DNA of 64,000 bases from assembly GCF_024112395.2 (NCBI RefSeq), contig NZ_CP078013.2:5208001-5272000 (forward strand). Reading direction: 5' to 3'. The position numbers and the translations under genes are program-made. The DNA is from Pseudomonas pergaminensis (GTDB lineage: Bacteria > Pseudomonadota > Gammaproteobacteria > Pseudomonadales > Pseudomonadaceae). Positions 31,464-41,334 of the stretch are shown here, piece by piece (positions within the stretch are counted from its first letter, which is position 1; every line of letters starts with the position of its first letter). The notes under the pieces were generated by a model. It worked only from the letters and a program-made list of their open reading frames with translations, was not told the origin of the DNA and did no database searches.

Positions 31464-33152
31464 TCAGGCGATGTCGCGCAGCTCCCGGCGCAAGATCTTG
31501 CCCACGGGCGTCATCGGCAAAGACTCGCGCAACACGATATGTTTGGGCACCTTGTACCCGGTGAAGTTGGTCTTGCAGTACGCCTTCAACTCCTCAAGAC
31601 TCACCCCTTGCGCACGCGCCACCACAAACAGCTTCACCGCCTCCCCGGTGCGATCATCCGGCACGCCGATCACCGCGCAATTGGCCACGGCCGGGTGGGC
31701 CATCACCACGTCTTCGATCTCGTTGGGGTATACGTTGAAGCCCGAAACAATGATCAGGTCTTTCTTGCGGTCGACAATGCGCACAAAACCATCGTCATCG
31801 ATCACCGCGATGTCGCCTGTCTTGAGCCAGCCCTCGGCGTCCAGCGCTTCGGCCGTGGCGGCCGGTTGCTGCCAGTAGCCCTTCATCACCTGCGGGCCCT
31901 TGATGCACAGCTCGCCGCGCTCGCCCAACGGCAGCTCGGCGCCATGGTCATCAATCACCTTCATCGCCGTCGCCGGTACGGGAATGCCCACGGTGCCCAA
32001 GCGAGATTTGTTGCCGTAGGGGTTGGTGCTGGCCACTGGCGAGGTTTCCGTCAGGCCGTAGCCTTCGCCAATCGCGCAGCCGGTGATCTGCTCCCAACGC
32101 TCGGCCGTGGCCTTGATCAGCGCGGTGCCGCCGGAGTTGGTGAGCTTGAGGTGGGAGAAGTCCAGGGACTTGAAGTCCGGGTGGTCCATCAAGGCCACGA
32201 ACAGCGTGTTAAGCCCCAGCAGCCCGGTAAAACGCCACTTCTTCAGCTCCTTGATAAAGCCGCCGATGTCCCGTGGGTTGGTGATCAGTACGTTGTGGTT
32301 GCCGGACACCATCATGCACATGCAATTCGCGGTGAAGGCATAGATGTGGTACAGCGGCAGTGGCGCGATCATCACCTCCTGCCCTTCCTTGATCAGCGGG
32401 TGGCCGTCATCGCCGGTCTGGGACATGCATGCACGCACCTGCTGCATGTTCGCCACCAGGTTGCCGTGGGTGAGCATCGCACCCTTGGCCAAGCCGGTGG
32501 TGCCGCCGGTGTATTGCAGCACGGCAATATCGTCCAAGGTCACCGGGTGACGCGTGACGCCCAGGCCCGCACCCATGTGCAAGGCACGCTTGAACGACAC
32601 GGCGCGCGGCAGGCTGTAGGCCGGGACCATCTTTTTGACTTTGTCGACCAGGGTGTTGACCAGCCAGCCTTTGGCGGCAGGCATGAAGTCACCCATCTTG
32701 GCTTCGATCAGGTAGTCGATCTCGGTGTCGCTGCACACCTCCTGCACCCGCGAACCAAACAGGTTGAGGTAGACCAACGCACGCACGCCGGCGTCCTTGA
32801 ACTGGTGGCGCATTTCGCGCGGGGTGTACAGCGGGTTGGTGTTGACCACGATCAACCCGGCGCGCAAGGCACCGAACACGGCAATCGGGTAATGCAGCAC
32901 ATTGGGCATCTGCACGGCGATGCGGTCGCCGGGCTTGAGGTCGGTGTGCTGTTGCAGGTAGCCGGCGAAGGCCGCGCTTTGGCGCTCCAGCTCGGCATAG
33001 GTGAGGGTGATGCCCATGTTGCTGAATGCCGGACGGTCGGCAAAGGCCTTGCAGGAACGTTCGAAGACTTCGATCACCGACTTGTAGGCAGAGAGGTCGA
33101 TGTCATTGGGAACGCCCGCCGCGCGTTTGTCATTCCAGAAATCAGGTTGCAT
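31464..33152 (-). CDS. fadD2: Long-chain fatty-acid-CoA ligase FadD2
   Basis: A 562-residue paralogue of the downstream ligase with the same motifs: YTGGTTGLAKGAMLTHGN, EGYGLTETSPVAS, TGDIAVIDDDGFVRIVDRKKDLI and the C-terminal TPVGKILRRELRD with the catalytic Lys. It differs in its acyl-binding middle part, which suggests a shifted chain-length range; in P. aeruginosa FadD2 differs from FadD1 in substrate preference. It is divergent from the alpha/beta hydrolase gene, with 222 bp between them, and belongs to the conserved block fadD1-fadD2/hydrolase-phaJ1. Confidence 0.92.
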   Translation of the reverse strand: MQPDFWNDKRAAGVPNDIDLSAYKSVIEVFERSCKAFADRPAFSNMGITLTYAELERQSAAFAGYLQQHTDLKPGDRIAVQMPNVLHYPIAVFGALRAGLIVVNTNPLYTPREMRHQFKDAGVRALVYLNLFGSRVQEVCSDTEIDYLIEAKMGDFMPAAKGWLVNTLVDKVKKMVPAYSLPRAVSFKRALHMGAGLGVTRHPVTLDDIAVLQYTGGTTGLAKGAMLTHGNLVANMQQVRACMSQTGDDGHPLIKEGQEVMIAPLPLYHIYAFTANCMCMMVSGNHNVLITNPRDIGGFIKELKKWRFTGLLGLNTLFVALMDHPDFKSLDFSHLKLTNSGGTALIKATAERWEQITGCAIGEGYGLTETSPVASTNPYGNKSRLGTVGIPVPATAMKVIDDHGAELPLGERGELCIKGPQVMKGYWQQPAATAEALDAEGWLKTGDIAVIDDDGFVRIVDRKKDLIIVSGFNVYPNEIEDVVMAHPAVANCAVIGVPDDRTGEAVKLFVVARAQGVSLEELKAYCKTNFTGYKVPKHIVLRESLPMTPVGKILRRELRDIA

Positions 33153-33374
33153 TATTCTTGTCCTCTTACCTGAGTGTGTCCGGCCGCTGCAGGTGTAAAA
33201 CCTCTACACCGATAAAAAGCGGAGCTTTGGGGACGTTAGCAGCTATGGCCAAACAGGCAAATACGGGAAAGAGCGTCATTAATTGCGTGAATCTTCCTAC
33301 AAGGCCTTGCGCTGATCAGACGCTTCCCGTGGGATGAGCTATACACTGCAACGACCCTGAGCAAAGGAAGCGCC

Positions 33375-34319
33375 ATGAACCACAGCACCTTCTGGCTGAC
33401 CGCGAATGACCGCAGCCGCCTGTACGTCAATCAATGGATGCCCGACGGCCCGCCCAAGGCCCTGGTGATGCTGTCCCATGGCATGGCCGAGCACAGCGGG
33501 CGTTATGCACGCCTGGCCGAAGCCTTGTGCGGCGCCGGCTACGGCCTGTACGCCCCGGACCAGCGTGGCCACGGCCGTACCGCCGACGAAGGCACCCTGG
33601 GCCTGTACGCCGAGAAGGACGGTTGGAATAAGGTGGTGGGCGACCTGGCGAGCCTCAACCAGCATATCGGCCAGCAACAGCCGGGGCTGCCGATCATTCT
33701 GCTGGGCCATAGCATGGGCAGCTATATCGCCCAGGCGTACTTGCTGCACCACAGCGCCAGCCTCAATGGCGCGATGCTCAGCGGTTCGAATTTCCAGCCG
33801 GTGGCCCTGTATCGCGCCGCACGGGTGATCGCCCGGGCCGAGCGCCTGCGCCAGGGCTTGCGTGGCCGCAGTGCGCTGATCGAATTCTTGTCGTTTGGAT
33901 CGTTCAACAAAGCGTTTAAACCCAATCGCACTGCTTTTGACTGGCTCAGCCGCGATCCAGTGGAAGTCGACAAGTACATCAACGACCCGCTGTGCGGGTT
34001 CCGTTGCACCAACCAACTGTGGATCGACATGCTCGGCGGCTTGCAGCAAATCAGCAAAGCGTCCAATCTCGCGCAGATCGACCCAGGCCTGCCGATCCTG
34101 GTCATGGGCGGTGAATGTGATCCGGTCAGTGAGGGCAAGCGTCTCAAAAGCTTGGCCCACGCGCTGCGTGAAGCCGGATGCCAGCACGTGCAATTGACGA
34201 TTTACCCGCAGGCGCGCCACGAAGTGTTCAACGAGACCAACCGTGACGAGATCACAGGGGATGTGCTGGCGTGGCTGGATCAGGCCCTGACCTTGCGCCG
34301 GCCGGCCCGCTGCGAATAA
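33375..34319 (+). CDS. Alpha/beta hydrolase, monoacylglycerol lipase-like
   Basis: A 314-residue serine hydrolase. The oxyanion region is MLSHGMAEHSGRYARLAEAL, the nucleophile elbow is LLGHSMGSYIAQ (Ser near residue 114), the acid is in GGECDPVSEGKR and the catalytic His in YPQARHEVFNE. RGHGRTADEGTLGLYAEKDGWNKVV is typical of the lysophospholipase/monoacylglycerol lipase family (serine aminopeptidase S33 fold). It should release fatty acids from monoglycerides or lysolipids in the cytosol, supplying the divergent FadD ligases. phaJ1 follows after 69 bp. Confidence 0.9.
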   Translation: MNHSTFWLTANDRSRLYVNQWMPDGPPKALVMLSHGMAEHSGRYARLAEALCGAGYGLYAPDQRGHGRTADEGTLGLYAEKDGWNKVVGDLASLNQHIGQQQPGLPIILLGHSMGSYIAQAYLLHHSASLNGAMLSGSNFQPVALYRAARVIARAERLRQGLRGRSALIEFLSFGSFNKAFKPNRTAFDWLSRDPVEVDKYINDPLCGFRCTNQLWIDMLGGLQQISKASNLAQIDPGLPILVMGGECDPVSEGKRLKSLAHALREAGCQHVQLTIYPQARHEVFNETNRDEITGDVLAWLDQALTLRRPARCE

Positions 34320-34388
34320 CTTTTCTTTTAAAATCAGCCAGTTAAAATCGGCCGATAATGACCGTTTAGCCACAGGATGCACCTTTAG

Positions 34389-34859
34389 ATGACCCAGGTA
34401 ACCAACACCCCGTACGAAGCCCTCGAAGTCGGCCAGACCGCCAGCTACAGCAAGTTGGTGGAAGAACGCGATATCCAGCTGTTCGCCGCGATGTCCGGTG
34501 ACCACAACCCGGTGCACCTGGATGCCGAGTACGCCAAGGCGACCATGTTCAAGGAGCGTATCGCCCATGGCATGTTCAGCGGCGCCCTGATCAGTGCGGC
34601 AGTGGCCTGCGAGCTCCCTGGGCCGGGCACAATCTATATCGGCCAGCAGATGAGCTTCCAGAAGCCGGTCAAGATTGGCGACACCCTGACCGTGCGCCTG
34701 GAAATCCTCGAAAAGCTGCCGAAATTCCGCGTGCGCATCGCCACCCGTGTGTTCAACCAGCGCGATGAGCTGGTTGTGGACGGCGAAGCAGAGATCCTCG
34801 CGCCACGTAAGCAGCAGGTCGTGACGTTGACCGAGCTGCCGCCGATCAGCATTGGTTGA
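34389..34859 (+). CDS. phaJ1: (R)-specific enoyl-CoA hydratase PhaJ1
   Basis: A 156-residue single hot-dog MaoC-like hydratase. The catalytic hydratase-2 motif is FAAMSGDHNPVHLD (residues 32-45, with the Asp/His pair), followed by FKERIAHGMFSGALISA. Length and termini (ending LTELPPISIG) match P. aeruginosa PhaJ1 as I recall it. The enzyme converts trans-2-enoyl-CoA from beta-oxidation into (R)-3-hydroxyacyl-CoA, a precursor for polyhydroxyalkanoates. Its place beside the fadD genes and the lipase-like gene fits fatty acid use. Confidence 0.9.
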   Translation: MTQVTNTPYEALEVGQTASYSKLVEERDIQLFAAMSGDHNPVHLDAEYAKATMFKERIAHGMFSGALISAAVACELPGPGTIYIGQQMSFQKPVKIGDTLTVRLEILEKLPKFRVRIATRVFNQRDELVVDGEAEILAPRKQQVVTLTELPPISIG

Positions 34860-34871
34860 TCGTCGCGCATA

Positions 34872-34900
34872 AAAAAGCCCCGCATCTGCGGGGCTTTTTC
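34872..34900. terminator. Bidirectional terminator
   Basis: AAAAAGCCCCGC-ATCT-GCGGGGCTTTTT serves phaJ1 on the plus strand and the DUF2383 gene on the minus strand. Confidence 0.9.
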
Positions 34901-34914
34901 TATTCAGCTACGAC

Positions 34915-35382
34915 TCAAGACTGAGCGCGAGCCTGGTTACGCAGGGCTTTCACCTGGTCATGGTTGCGTTGAACGCCACTGAACTGACGTTCAACCAGGT
35001 CACGAATGCCCTGCAGGTTGTGTTTATTGATCTTCTCGATCGCTTCCTTGTAAGCCTTCAGGGCATGGTCTTCACCGCGCTCGGCTTCGTTCAGCACAGC
35101 CTCTTCATCCTTGCCGGTGAGCATCGACTTCACGTCGACCCAACCACGGTGCAGGGCACCAGCAACGCTGCCGGAATGTTCCGGATCACCGCCCAAGGCA
35201 CGTACGGCGGTTTTCAATTCAGCGGCGGCGGTGGCGCAGTCAGCGGAACGCTTGGCAAACAGGGCTTTGAGTTCTGGGTGCTTGATGTCTTCAGCGCACT
35301 CCTTGAAACCCTTTTGGCCGTCGATGCTGGTCTCGATCAGGTCGTTCAGTACGGAGATCGATTCTTTATTGATGTCAGTCAT
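34915..35382 (-). CDS. DUF2383/PA2169-family ferritin-like four-helix protein
   Basis: A 155-residue helical protein, starting MTDINKESISVLNDLIETSIDGQKGF, with FAKRSADCATAAAELKTAVRALGGDPEHSGSVAGALHRGWVDVKSMLTGKDEEAVLNEAERGED as its core, read over residues 42-105. This is the PA2169/DUF2383 pattern of a four-helix bundle with Glu and His residues that could bind metal. Members are often stress- or c-di-GMP-responsive, but the role is unknown. It shares a terminator with phaJ1. Upstream (35383-35587) is an AT-rich region without a gene, probably its promoter area. Confidence 0.9.
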   Translation of the reverse strand: MTDINKESISVLNDLIETSIDGQKGFKECAEDIKHPELKALFAKRSADCATAAAELKTAVRALGGDPEHSGSVAGALHRGWVDVKSMLTGKDEEAVLNEAERGEDHALKAYKEAIEKINKHNLQGIRDLVERQFSGVQRNHDQVKALRNQARAQS

Positions 35383-35587
35383 TTTTCAATTCCTTGTACG
35401 GGTTAGAAGGTTGTCTTAGTGTTTGCAGCGCCCGTGCCAAGTTCTCAAAAATATAATTAATCTTATATTTCAATAACTTACGATAATTTGAACCATCTGT
35501 ATGTACGTTATTTGCATGATCTGTCATTTGGCCTTCATGCAGAATGCCTGTATTTTCCAAGCTCTCGATACAAGCACCTGAGCCCTC

Positions 35588-35824
35588 ATGAATCCCGAAA
35601 AACTCGAATTGCTGATAACCCGCGAAATGCCCTTCGGCAAATACAAGGGACGGATCATCGCCGACCTGCCCGGCCCCTACCTGAACTGGTTTGCCCGCGA
35701 AGGTTTCCCCCATGGCGAGCTCGGTGGTCTGCTGGCCCTGATGCAGGAAATCGACAGCAACGGCTTGTCTGAATTGTTAGAACCGCTACGCGCAAAACAC
35801 GGCAAACCCGCCCCTCGTCATTAA
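35588..35824 (+). CDS. DUF3820-family protein
   Basis: A 78-residue protein with the DUF3820 signature MPFGKYKGRIIADLPGPYLNWFAREGFP, in which FGKYKG and LP-YL-WF are conserved in the family (also called YpeB-like or putative quorum-sensing-regulated in some annotations). The fold resembles small single-strand DNA or nuclease-associated domains, but function is unproven. Eleven bases separate it from the next gene, so the two are likely co-transcribed. Confidence 0.88.
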   Translation: MNPEKLELLITREMPFGKYKGRIIADLPGPYLNWFAREGFPHGELGGLLALMQEIDSNGLSELLEPLRAKHGKPAPRH

Positions 35825-35835
35825 GAGCCCAGCCC

Positions 35836-37017
35836 ATGCCACGGAATGCAGACAACGAGCTTCACTGGTACACCGTCGCCCAGCGTTACGCGCTGGAGCC
35901 CGGCCCGATCAACCTGGAAAACGGTTACTTCGGCCGCATGAGCCAAGCAGTACAGGCGCAGTACCTGGAACACGTTGCGTTTATCAACCGTAGCAATTCG
36001 TTGCATGTGCGCCAGCAATTCGAGCGTGGCGAAAACGACGCGATCCGCTGCCAACTGGCCGGGCTGATCGACGCCGACCCCGCCGCAGTGGCCTTCACCC
36101 GCAATGCCACCGAAGCCCTGCAATCGCTGATCCGCAACTACAACCGCCTGCAACCGGGCGATCAGGTGCTGATCAGCGACCTGGAGTACGACACCGTTAA
36201 AGGCGCCATGCGCTGGCTGGCGGGCTATCGCGGCGTGGAAGTCATCGAACTGTCCCACACGCACCCGGCGAGTTTCGACAGCCTGGTTCAGACGTATCGC
36301 GATGCATTCGTGCAGTACCCACGCTTGAAACTAATGGCACTGACCCACGTCACCCACCGCACCGGGCTGGTCATGCCGGTGGCCGCGATTGCCCAGGCTG
36401 CGCGCGAGCACGGCATCGACATAATCCTCGACGGCGCCCATGCCCTGGGCCAGATCGAATTCAACCTGGCCGAATTGGGGATCCAGTTTGCCGGTTTCAA
36501 CCTGCACAAATGGATTGGCGCCCCGCTGACGTTGGGCTTTCTGTACATCGCCCCGGAACGTCTGGCAGACATTGATCCGGACATGGGAGAGTTCCACTAC
36601 CCCGCCACCGACGTTCGCGCACGTACGCCCTACAGCACGCCGAATTTTCCGGCACTGATGACCTTGCCCCTAGTGCTTGAAGAACATCTGCAACTGGGCG
36701 GCGCGGCGGCCAAGGGCGCGCGAGTGAATTACTTGCGGGACTTGTGGGTCAGCCAGGTACGGGCCCTGCCTGGGATCGAAGTGCTGACGCCGGACGATCC
36801 GCGCCTTTATTGCGGAATTACGGCGTTCAAGTTTATAGGGCGCGATCAGCAGGTGATGACGGAGCGTTTGCTCAAGGACTACAACTTGTTCACCACGACG
36901 CGCGAAGGAGCGTCGTTTGGTACCTGTATCCGGGTGACGCCGGGGTTGGTGACGTCAGCAACGGATATCAATGCCTTGGTTAAAGCCATTACCGAACTGA
37001 ACACCCATACCTTGTAG
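35836..37017 (+). CDS. Class V aminotransferase-fold PLP enzyme, isopenicillin-N-epimerase-like
   Basis: A 393-residue fold-type I PLP enzyme. NLENGYFGRMS at the N-terminus and FTRNATEALQSLIRNY (phosphate loop) are followed by LTHVTHRTGLVMPV, IDIILDGAHALGQIEFNLAELG (the PLP-stacking Asp), and FAGFNLHKWIGAPLTLGFLY with the Schiff-base Lys in HKW. The pattern is that of CefD/isopenicillin N epimerase-like and selenocysteine lyase-like proteins. The substrate is unknown. The TAG stop (37015-37017) lies inside the left arm of a REP element. Confidence 0.85.
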   Translation: MPRNADNELHWYTVAQRYALEPGPINLENGYFGRMSQAVQAQYLEHVAFINRSNSLHVRQQFERGENDAIRCQLAGLIDADPAAVAFTRNATEALQSLIRNYNRLQPGDQVLISDLEYDTVKGAMRWLAGYRGVEVIELSHTHPASFDSLVQTYRDAFVQYPRLKLMALTHVTHRTGLVMPVAAIAQAAREHGIDIILDGAHALGQIEFNLAELGIQFAGFNLHKWIGAPLTLGFLYIAPERLADIDPDMGEFHYPATDVRARTPYSTPNFPALMTLPLVLEEHLQLGGAAAKGARVNYLRDLWVSQVRALPGIEVLTPDDPRLYCGITAFKFIGRDQQVMTERLLKDYNLFTTTREGASFGTCIRVTPGLVTSATDINALVKAITELNTHTL

Positions 37018-37098
37018 GAGCCCGGCTTGCCGGCGATCAGGCCCGCAAGACTTGCACCTACCTCGATGGCGCCATCGCCGGCAAGCCGGGCTCCTACA
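37013..37098. repeat. REP pair, TGTAGGAGCCCGGC type, supplying a stop codon
   Basis: Inverted arms TGTAGGAGCCCGGCTTGCCG. The leftmost TAG terminates the preceding gene. Confidence 0.9.
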
Positions 37099-37123
37099 GG
37101 TTGTAGTGCACTTTTCAGCGGGC

Positions 37124-37156
37124 AAAAAAAAGCGGTACACCGACCAAGTGCACCGC
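37124..37156 (-). terminator. Terminator of the zwf-pgl-eda operon
   Basis: On the minus strand GCGGTGCAC pairs with GTGTACCGC (one mismatch) and is followed by eight T. Confidence 0.8.
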
Positions 37157-37200
37157 AAAAATGCCGTTAAGCACAGCAACAACGATTCAGTAAAAGTAGA

Positions 37201-37887
37201 TCAATCCAGCAGTGCCAGCGCCTGCGCAGTGACTTCCTGGATGCGGGCCCAGTCGCCGTTCTTGACCCATTCCGGGTCGAGCATCCAGCTACCGCCCACG
37301 CACATCACGTTTTTCAACGCCATGTAGTTTTTGATGTTGGCCGGGCCCACGCCACCGGTCGGGCAGAACTTCACCTCGCCGAACGGGCCGCCGAGGGCCT
37401 TGATTGCAGCCACGCCACCGCTGACTTCGGCCGGGAACAGCTTGAAGCGGCGGTAGCCCAGGCCATAGCCTTCCATGATGCCCGAGGCATTGCTGATGCC
37501 TGGCAGCAGTGGGATGGGGCTGTGCACCGAGGCTTCCAGCAGGTCGCGGGTAATGCCAGGGGTGACGATAAATTGCGAGCCAGCCACTTCGGCCGCTTCA
37601 AGCATGTGGCGGTCGAGCACGGTGCCGGCACCGGTGCACAGTTCAGGCCGTTGCTCGCGCAGTACCTGAATGGCCTTGAGGCCGAACTCGGAACGCAGGG
37701 TCACTTCCAATGCGGTCAAACCACCGGCTGCCAGGGCATCGGCCAGCGGCAGGATGTCCTGTTCGCGGGCGATGGTGATCACCGGCAGGATCCGCGCCTT
37801 GGCGCAGAGACTGTCGATCAGGGCAACTTTATCCGCCATGGACACGGTCGGTTGAGGGCTTTTCATAGCGGCTGATCCTTGGCTCAT
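37201..37887 (-). CDS. eda: 2-keto-3-deoxy-6-phosphogluconate aldolase
   Basis: A 228-residue KDPG aldolase, the last Entner-Doudoroff step, cleaving KDPG to pyruvate and glyceraldehyde-3-phosphate. The general-base Glu is in LTALEVTLRS, the Schiff-base Lys in YRRFKLFPAEVSGG, and the phosphate loop in CPTGGVGPANIKNYM. The start at 37887 overlaps the pgl stop (ATGA); an ATG at 37866 is an alternative. Last gene of the zwf-pgl-eda operon, repressed by HexR in pseudomonads and induced by KDPG. Confidence 0.95.
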   Translation of the reverse strand: MSQGSAAMKSPQPTVSMADKVALIDSLCAKARILPVITIAREQDILPLADALAAGGLTALEVTLRSEFGLKAIQVLREQRPELCTGAGTVLDRHMLEAAEVAGSQFIVTPGITRDLLEASVHSPIPLLPGISNASGIMEGYGLGYRRFKLFPAEVSGGVAAIKALGGPFGEVKFCPTGGVGPANIKNYMALKNVMCVGGSWMLDPEWVKNGDWARIQEVTAQALALLD

Positions 37888-38597
37888 GGGCACCAGTAAA
37901 TCTCTAAAGTAGGTTGCAAAAACGCGCGGATCGGCATGGCAGCAACATCGTCACTGGCCAGCGCGGCGCTCAAGGTGGTCAATTTCGAACTGCCGGAAAT
38001 CGACAGCACGGTGTAGTTCGCCGTGGCCAGCAATGCGCGACTCATGGTCAGGCGCTGGTGGGGCACGGTCGGCGCCAGCATCGGCCAGCAACGGCGGGTA
38101 CCGTCGGCCTGCAGGGCCTGGCTCAGGTTCGGACTGTTGGGAAACAGCGATGCGGTGTGGCCGTCATCCCCCATGCCCAGAACCAGCACATCAATGGCTG
38201 GCAATTCGGCCAGCAGGCGGTCAGCCTGCTCGGCAGCGTCTTCGAGGTTGGCGGCAGCGCTGTACAGGCTCAAGAACCTGGCCTTGGCCGCCGGGCCTTG
38301 CAGCAGGTGCTGCTTCAACAAGCCTGCATTGCTGTCGGCGTGTTCCACCGGCACCCAACGCTCGTCGGCCAGGGTGATGGTGACCTTGGACCAATCCAGG
38401 CCCTGCTTGGCCAGGTGCTGGAAAAACGCCACTGGGCTACGGCCACCGGATACCACCAGGGTCGCTTCGCCACGGGCACTGATGGCCGTGCGCAACTGCT
38501 CGGCCACGTCATTGGCCAGCCCTTCCGCCAACAGCACCGGGGTGCGGTACTCATGGGGAGTGACGCCCTGGGGCAGTTTCAATTCAGATATCGCCAT
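37884..38597 (-). CDS. pgl: 6-phosphogluconolactonase
   Basis: A 237-residue DevB-type lactonase that hydrolyses 6-phosphoglucono-delta-lactone to 6-phosphogluconate. Motifs: [17 protein letters not shown] (phosphate site), [17 protein letters not shown] and [21 protein letters not shown], which is the family signature. The start at 38597 overlaps the end of zwf by 14 bases and has GGGAGG eight bases upstream, inside zwf, indicating translational coupling. Confidence 0.95.
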   Translation of the reverse strand: MAISELKLPQGVTPHEYRTPVLLAEGLANDVAEQLRTAISARGEATLVVSGGRSPVAFFQHLAKQGLDWSKVTITLADERWVPVEHADSNAGLLKQHLLQGPAAKARFLSLYSAAANLEDAAEQADRLLAELPAIDVLVLGMGDDGHTASLFPNSPNLSQALQADGTRRCWPMLAPTVPHQRLTMSRALLATANYTVLSISGSSKLTTLSAALASDDVAAMPIRAFLQPTLEIYWCP

Positions 38598-40050
38598 ACC
38601 ACGACCTCCCATCCCGCGTGATCAGTGCAATCGAGCTCATCGGCCCCCAGGAACCCGCCGCGTACGGCTTGGGCGCATCACCGGATTTTTTCCACCCGGC
38701 GATCAACTGGTCACACCACTTCCACGCGGCTTCGATTTCATCTTTGCGAACAAACAGGTTCTGATTGCCGCGCATTACTTCCAACAACAAGCGCTCGTAG
38801 GCATCCGGGATCCGGGCGCTGCGATAGGTGTCGGAAAAATTCAGTTGCAGCGGACCGCTGCGCAGTTGCATGCCCTTGTCCAGGCCCTGCTCCTTGGTCA
38901 TCACGCGCAAGGAAATACCTTCGTCCGGCTGCAGGCGGATGATCAGTTTGTTGCTGATCTGCAGGCGCTGCTCGGGAGCGAAGATGTAGTGGGACGGTTC
39001 CTTGAAGTGAATGACGATCTGCGACAGCTTCTGCGGCATGCGCTTGCCGGTGCGCAGGTAGAACGGCACCCCGGCCCAACGCCAGTTACGGATATCGGCA
39101 CGCAGGGCGACGAAGGTCTCGGTGTCGCTCTGGGTGTTGGAATTTTCTTCCTCCAGGTACCCCGGCACAGGCTTGCCGGCGCTGTAGCCAGCGATGTACT
39201 GGCCGCGCACCACTTGGGTGGTCAGGCCGTCCGGGCTGATCGGCGCGAGGGCCTTGAGCACCTTGACCTTCTCGTCGCGGATGCTGTCGGCGGACAGGTC
39301 GGCCGGCGGGTCCATGGCGATCAGGCACAGCAGCTGCAGCAAGTGGTTCTGGATCATGTCGCGCAGCTGGCCGGCCTTGTCGAAATAGCCCCAACGGCCT
39401 TCGATACCGACCTGCTCGGCCACGGTGATTTCCACGTGGGAGATGTAGTTCTGGTTCCACTGGGTTTCGAACAGGCTGTTGGCGAAACGCAGGGCGATCA
39501 GGTTCTGGACGGTCTCTTTACCCAGGTAGTGGTCGATGCGGTAGGTGCGGTTCTCCGGAAAGAACTGCGCCACGGCGTCGTTGACCTTGCGCGAGGACTC
39601 CAGGTCCGAACCGATGGGCTTTTCCAGCACCACGCGGGTATTTTCTGCCAGGCCGACCTTGGACAGGTTCTCGCAAATCGCGCCGTACACCGCCGCCGGG
39701 GTGGCGAAGTAGGCGATCAAGCGTTGTTCGGTGCCGGCGATTTCCGCCAGGGCCACGTAGTCATCGGCTTTCATGAAGTCGACGTGAACATAGGTCAGCC
39801 GCGCCAGGAAACGCTGGGCGATGGTTTCGTCCAGTTCCTTGCCGACGTATTTACGCAATTCTTTTTCAATGTGCGCCAGGTGCTGTTGCTCGGAACCGGC
39901 TTCACGGGCCAGGGCCAGGATGCGCGTGTCGTCGTGCAGGAGCGCGGCGCCATCGAGTTGATAGAGGGCAGGAAATAACTTGCGCAGCGCCAGATCACCC
40001 AAGGCGCCAAACAGGGCAAAGGTGCAGGGTTCTACGGTTATCGAAGGCAT
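38584..40050 (-). CDS. zwf: Glucose-6-phosphate 1-dehydrogenase
   Basis: A 488-residue enzyme that oxidises glucose-6-phosphate to the lactone with NAD(P)+. The coenzyme motif is [19 protein letters not shown] (near residue 12), [11 protein letters not shown] comes near 145, and the active-site signature [13 protein letters not shown] is near 172-184. First gene of the operon with pgl and eda; in fluorescent pseudomonads it feeds the Entner-Doudoroff pathway from phosphorylated glucose. A HexR-type operator lies about 70 bp upstream. Confidence 0.96.
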   Translation of the reverse strand: MPSITVEPCTFALFGALGDLALRKLFPALYQLDGAALLHDDTRILALAREAGSEQQHLAHIEKELRKYVGKELDETIAQRFLARLTYVHVDFMKADDYVALAEIAGTEQRLIAYFATPAAVYGAICENLSKVGLAENTRVVLEKPIGSDLESSRKVNDAVAQFFPENRTYRIDHYLGKETVQNLIALRFANSLFETQWNQNYISHVEITVAEQVGIEGRWGYFDKAGQLRDMIQNHLLQLLCLIAMDPPADLSADSIRDEKVKVLKALAPISPDGLTTQVVRGQYIAGYSAGKPVPGYLEEENSNTQSDTETFVALRADIRNWRWAGVPFYLRTGKRMPQKLSQIVIHFKEPSHYIFAPEQRLQISNKLIIRLQPDEGISLRVMTKEQGLDKGMQLRSGPLQLNFSDTYRSARIPDAYERLLLEVMRGNQNLFVRKDEIEAAWKWCDQLIAGWKKSGDAPKPYAAGSWGPMSSIALITRDGRSWYGDI

Positions 40051-40115
40051 GATGTTTGTTCTTTTATCAAGTTAAGCTACAAATACCTTTTTTCAAGGCA
40101 TCACTCAAGGAAAAA

Positions 40116-40131
40116 TGTAGTAATAACCACA
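40116..40131. promoter_or_regulatory. Candidate HexR operator between zwf and hexR
   Basis: TGTAGTAATAACCACA, an imperfect palindrome TGTNGTNA/TNACNACA in the 210-bp divergent region. HexR sites in this group are of TTGT-N7/8-ACAA or TGTAGT...ACTACA form; the minus strand here reads TTGTGGTTATTACTACA. Confidence 0.55.
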
Positions 40132-40260
40132 ACATTTTCCCGAAATACGCATTCCGAGTGGTGGTGTTCAGCTACCCTCAGTAGGATAGGCCACCGCAAA
40201 AGACCACTCATCGATTGGTTGCCACCTTTTATTTGCATCGTCGCCCGAAGGAAAGACTGA

Positions 40261-41130
40261 ATGGACCGCGTGCGAAATCTTCTGGAACAGATCCGGAACC
40301 GCCTCGAAGAATTGAACAAGGCCGAGAAAAAAGTCGCCGAGGTCATCCTGCTCAACCCGCAGCAGGCGACCCGCTTCTCTATCGCCGCCCTGGCCCAGGC
40401 CGCCTCGGTCAGTGAACCGACGGTCAACCGTTTTTGCCGTTCGTTCGGTGTCAGCGGTTACCCTGAACTGAAATTGCAGCTGGCGCAAAGCCTGGCCAGT
40501 GGCGCGGCATATGTCAGCCGCGCCGTGGAGGCCGATGATAACCCTGAGGCCTACACCCAGAAGATCTTTGGCAGTGCCATCGCGTCCCTCGACAGCGCCT
40601 GCCAGGCCCTGGACCCGAACTTGATCAGCAAGGCCGTGGACCTGTTGATCCAAGCGCGGCAGATCCACTTCTTTGGCCTCGGTGCTTCGGCCCCGGTGGC
40701 AATGGATGCGCTGCACAAATTCTTCCGCTTCAACCTGGCGGTGACCGCGCACGCGGACGTGCTGATGCAACGCATGATCGCCTCGGTGGCGCACACCGGT
40801 GAACTGTTCGTGATTATTTCCTACACCGGGCGTACCCGTGAATTGGTGGAAGTGGCGCGTATCGCGCGGGAGAACGGCGCTTCAGTGCTGGGCGTGACTG
40901 CCGAGAACTCGCCGCTGGCCAAGGCCAGTACCGTGAGCCTGAATATTCCGCTGCCGGAAGACACCGATATCTACATGCCGATGACCTCGCGGATTATCCA
41001 ACTGACGGTGCTGGATGTGCTGGCAACCGGCATGACCCTGCGGCGCGGGGTGGATTTCCAGCCGCATCTGCGCAAGATCAAAGAGAGCTTGAATGACAGC
41101 CGGTATCCGGTGGGGGATGAGTTCAACTAA
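40261..41130 (+). CDS. hexR: HexR, RpiR-family repressor of glucose metabolism
   Basis: A 289-residue regulator. The N-terminal RpiR-type helix-turn-helix is near residues 35-60 ([25 protein letters not shown]) and the C-terminal SIS sugar-phosphate domain near 125-260 ([53 protein letters not shown]). In Pseudomonas it binds KDPG, which releases repression of zwf-pgl-eda and other glucose genes. It is divergent from zwf, the classical arrangement. Confidence 0.95.
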   Translation: MDRVRNLLEQIRNRLEELNKAEKKVAEVILLNPQQATRFSIAALAQAASVSEPTVNRFCRSFGVSGYPELKLQLAQSLASGAAYVSRAVEADDNPEAYTQKIFGSAIASLDSACQALDPNLISKAVDLLIQARQIHFFGLGASAPVAMDALHKFFRFNLAVTAHADVLMQRMIASVAHTGELFVIISYTGRTRELVEVARIARENGASVLGVTAENSPLAKASTVSLNIPLPEDTDIYMPMTSRIIQLTVLDVLATGMTLRRGVDFQPHLRKIKESLNDSRYPVGDEFN

Positions 41131-41167
41131 GCCTGCAACACCACTGCCGGTGAGAGGGAGTTTGTAT

Positions 41168-41301
41168 GTGGTGAGCGGGCTTGCCCCGCGCTGGGTGGCG
41201 AAGCCGCCCTGAAAAACGGGCCCCTCGGTACATCAGGTACATACACAGCGCCTGTAATGGGGCTGCTTCGCAGCCCAGCGCGGGGCAAGCCCGCTCACCA
41301 C
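41168..41301. repeat. REP pair, GTGGTGAGCGGGC type
   Basis: GTGGTGAGCGGGCTTGCCCC arms around GCTGGG...CCCAGC, related to 26653-26783. It lies between convergent hexR and the mutarotase gene. Confidence 0.9.
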
Positions 41302-41334
41302 AACAAGCCCGCCCACAACAACCGCAATGCCACG

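Noticed and set aside
31065..33374. PsrA binding boxes near fadD1 and fadD2
   Set aside because: No GAAAC-N4-GTTTC match was found in either upstream region.
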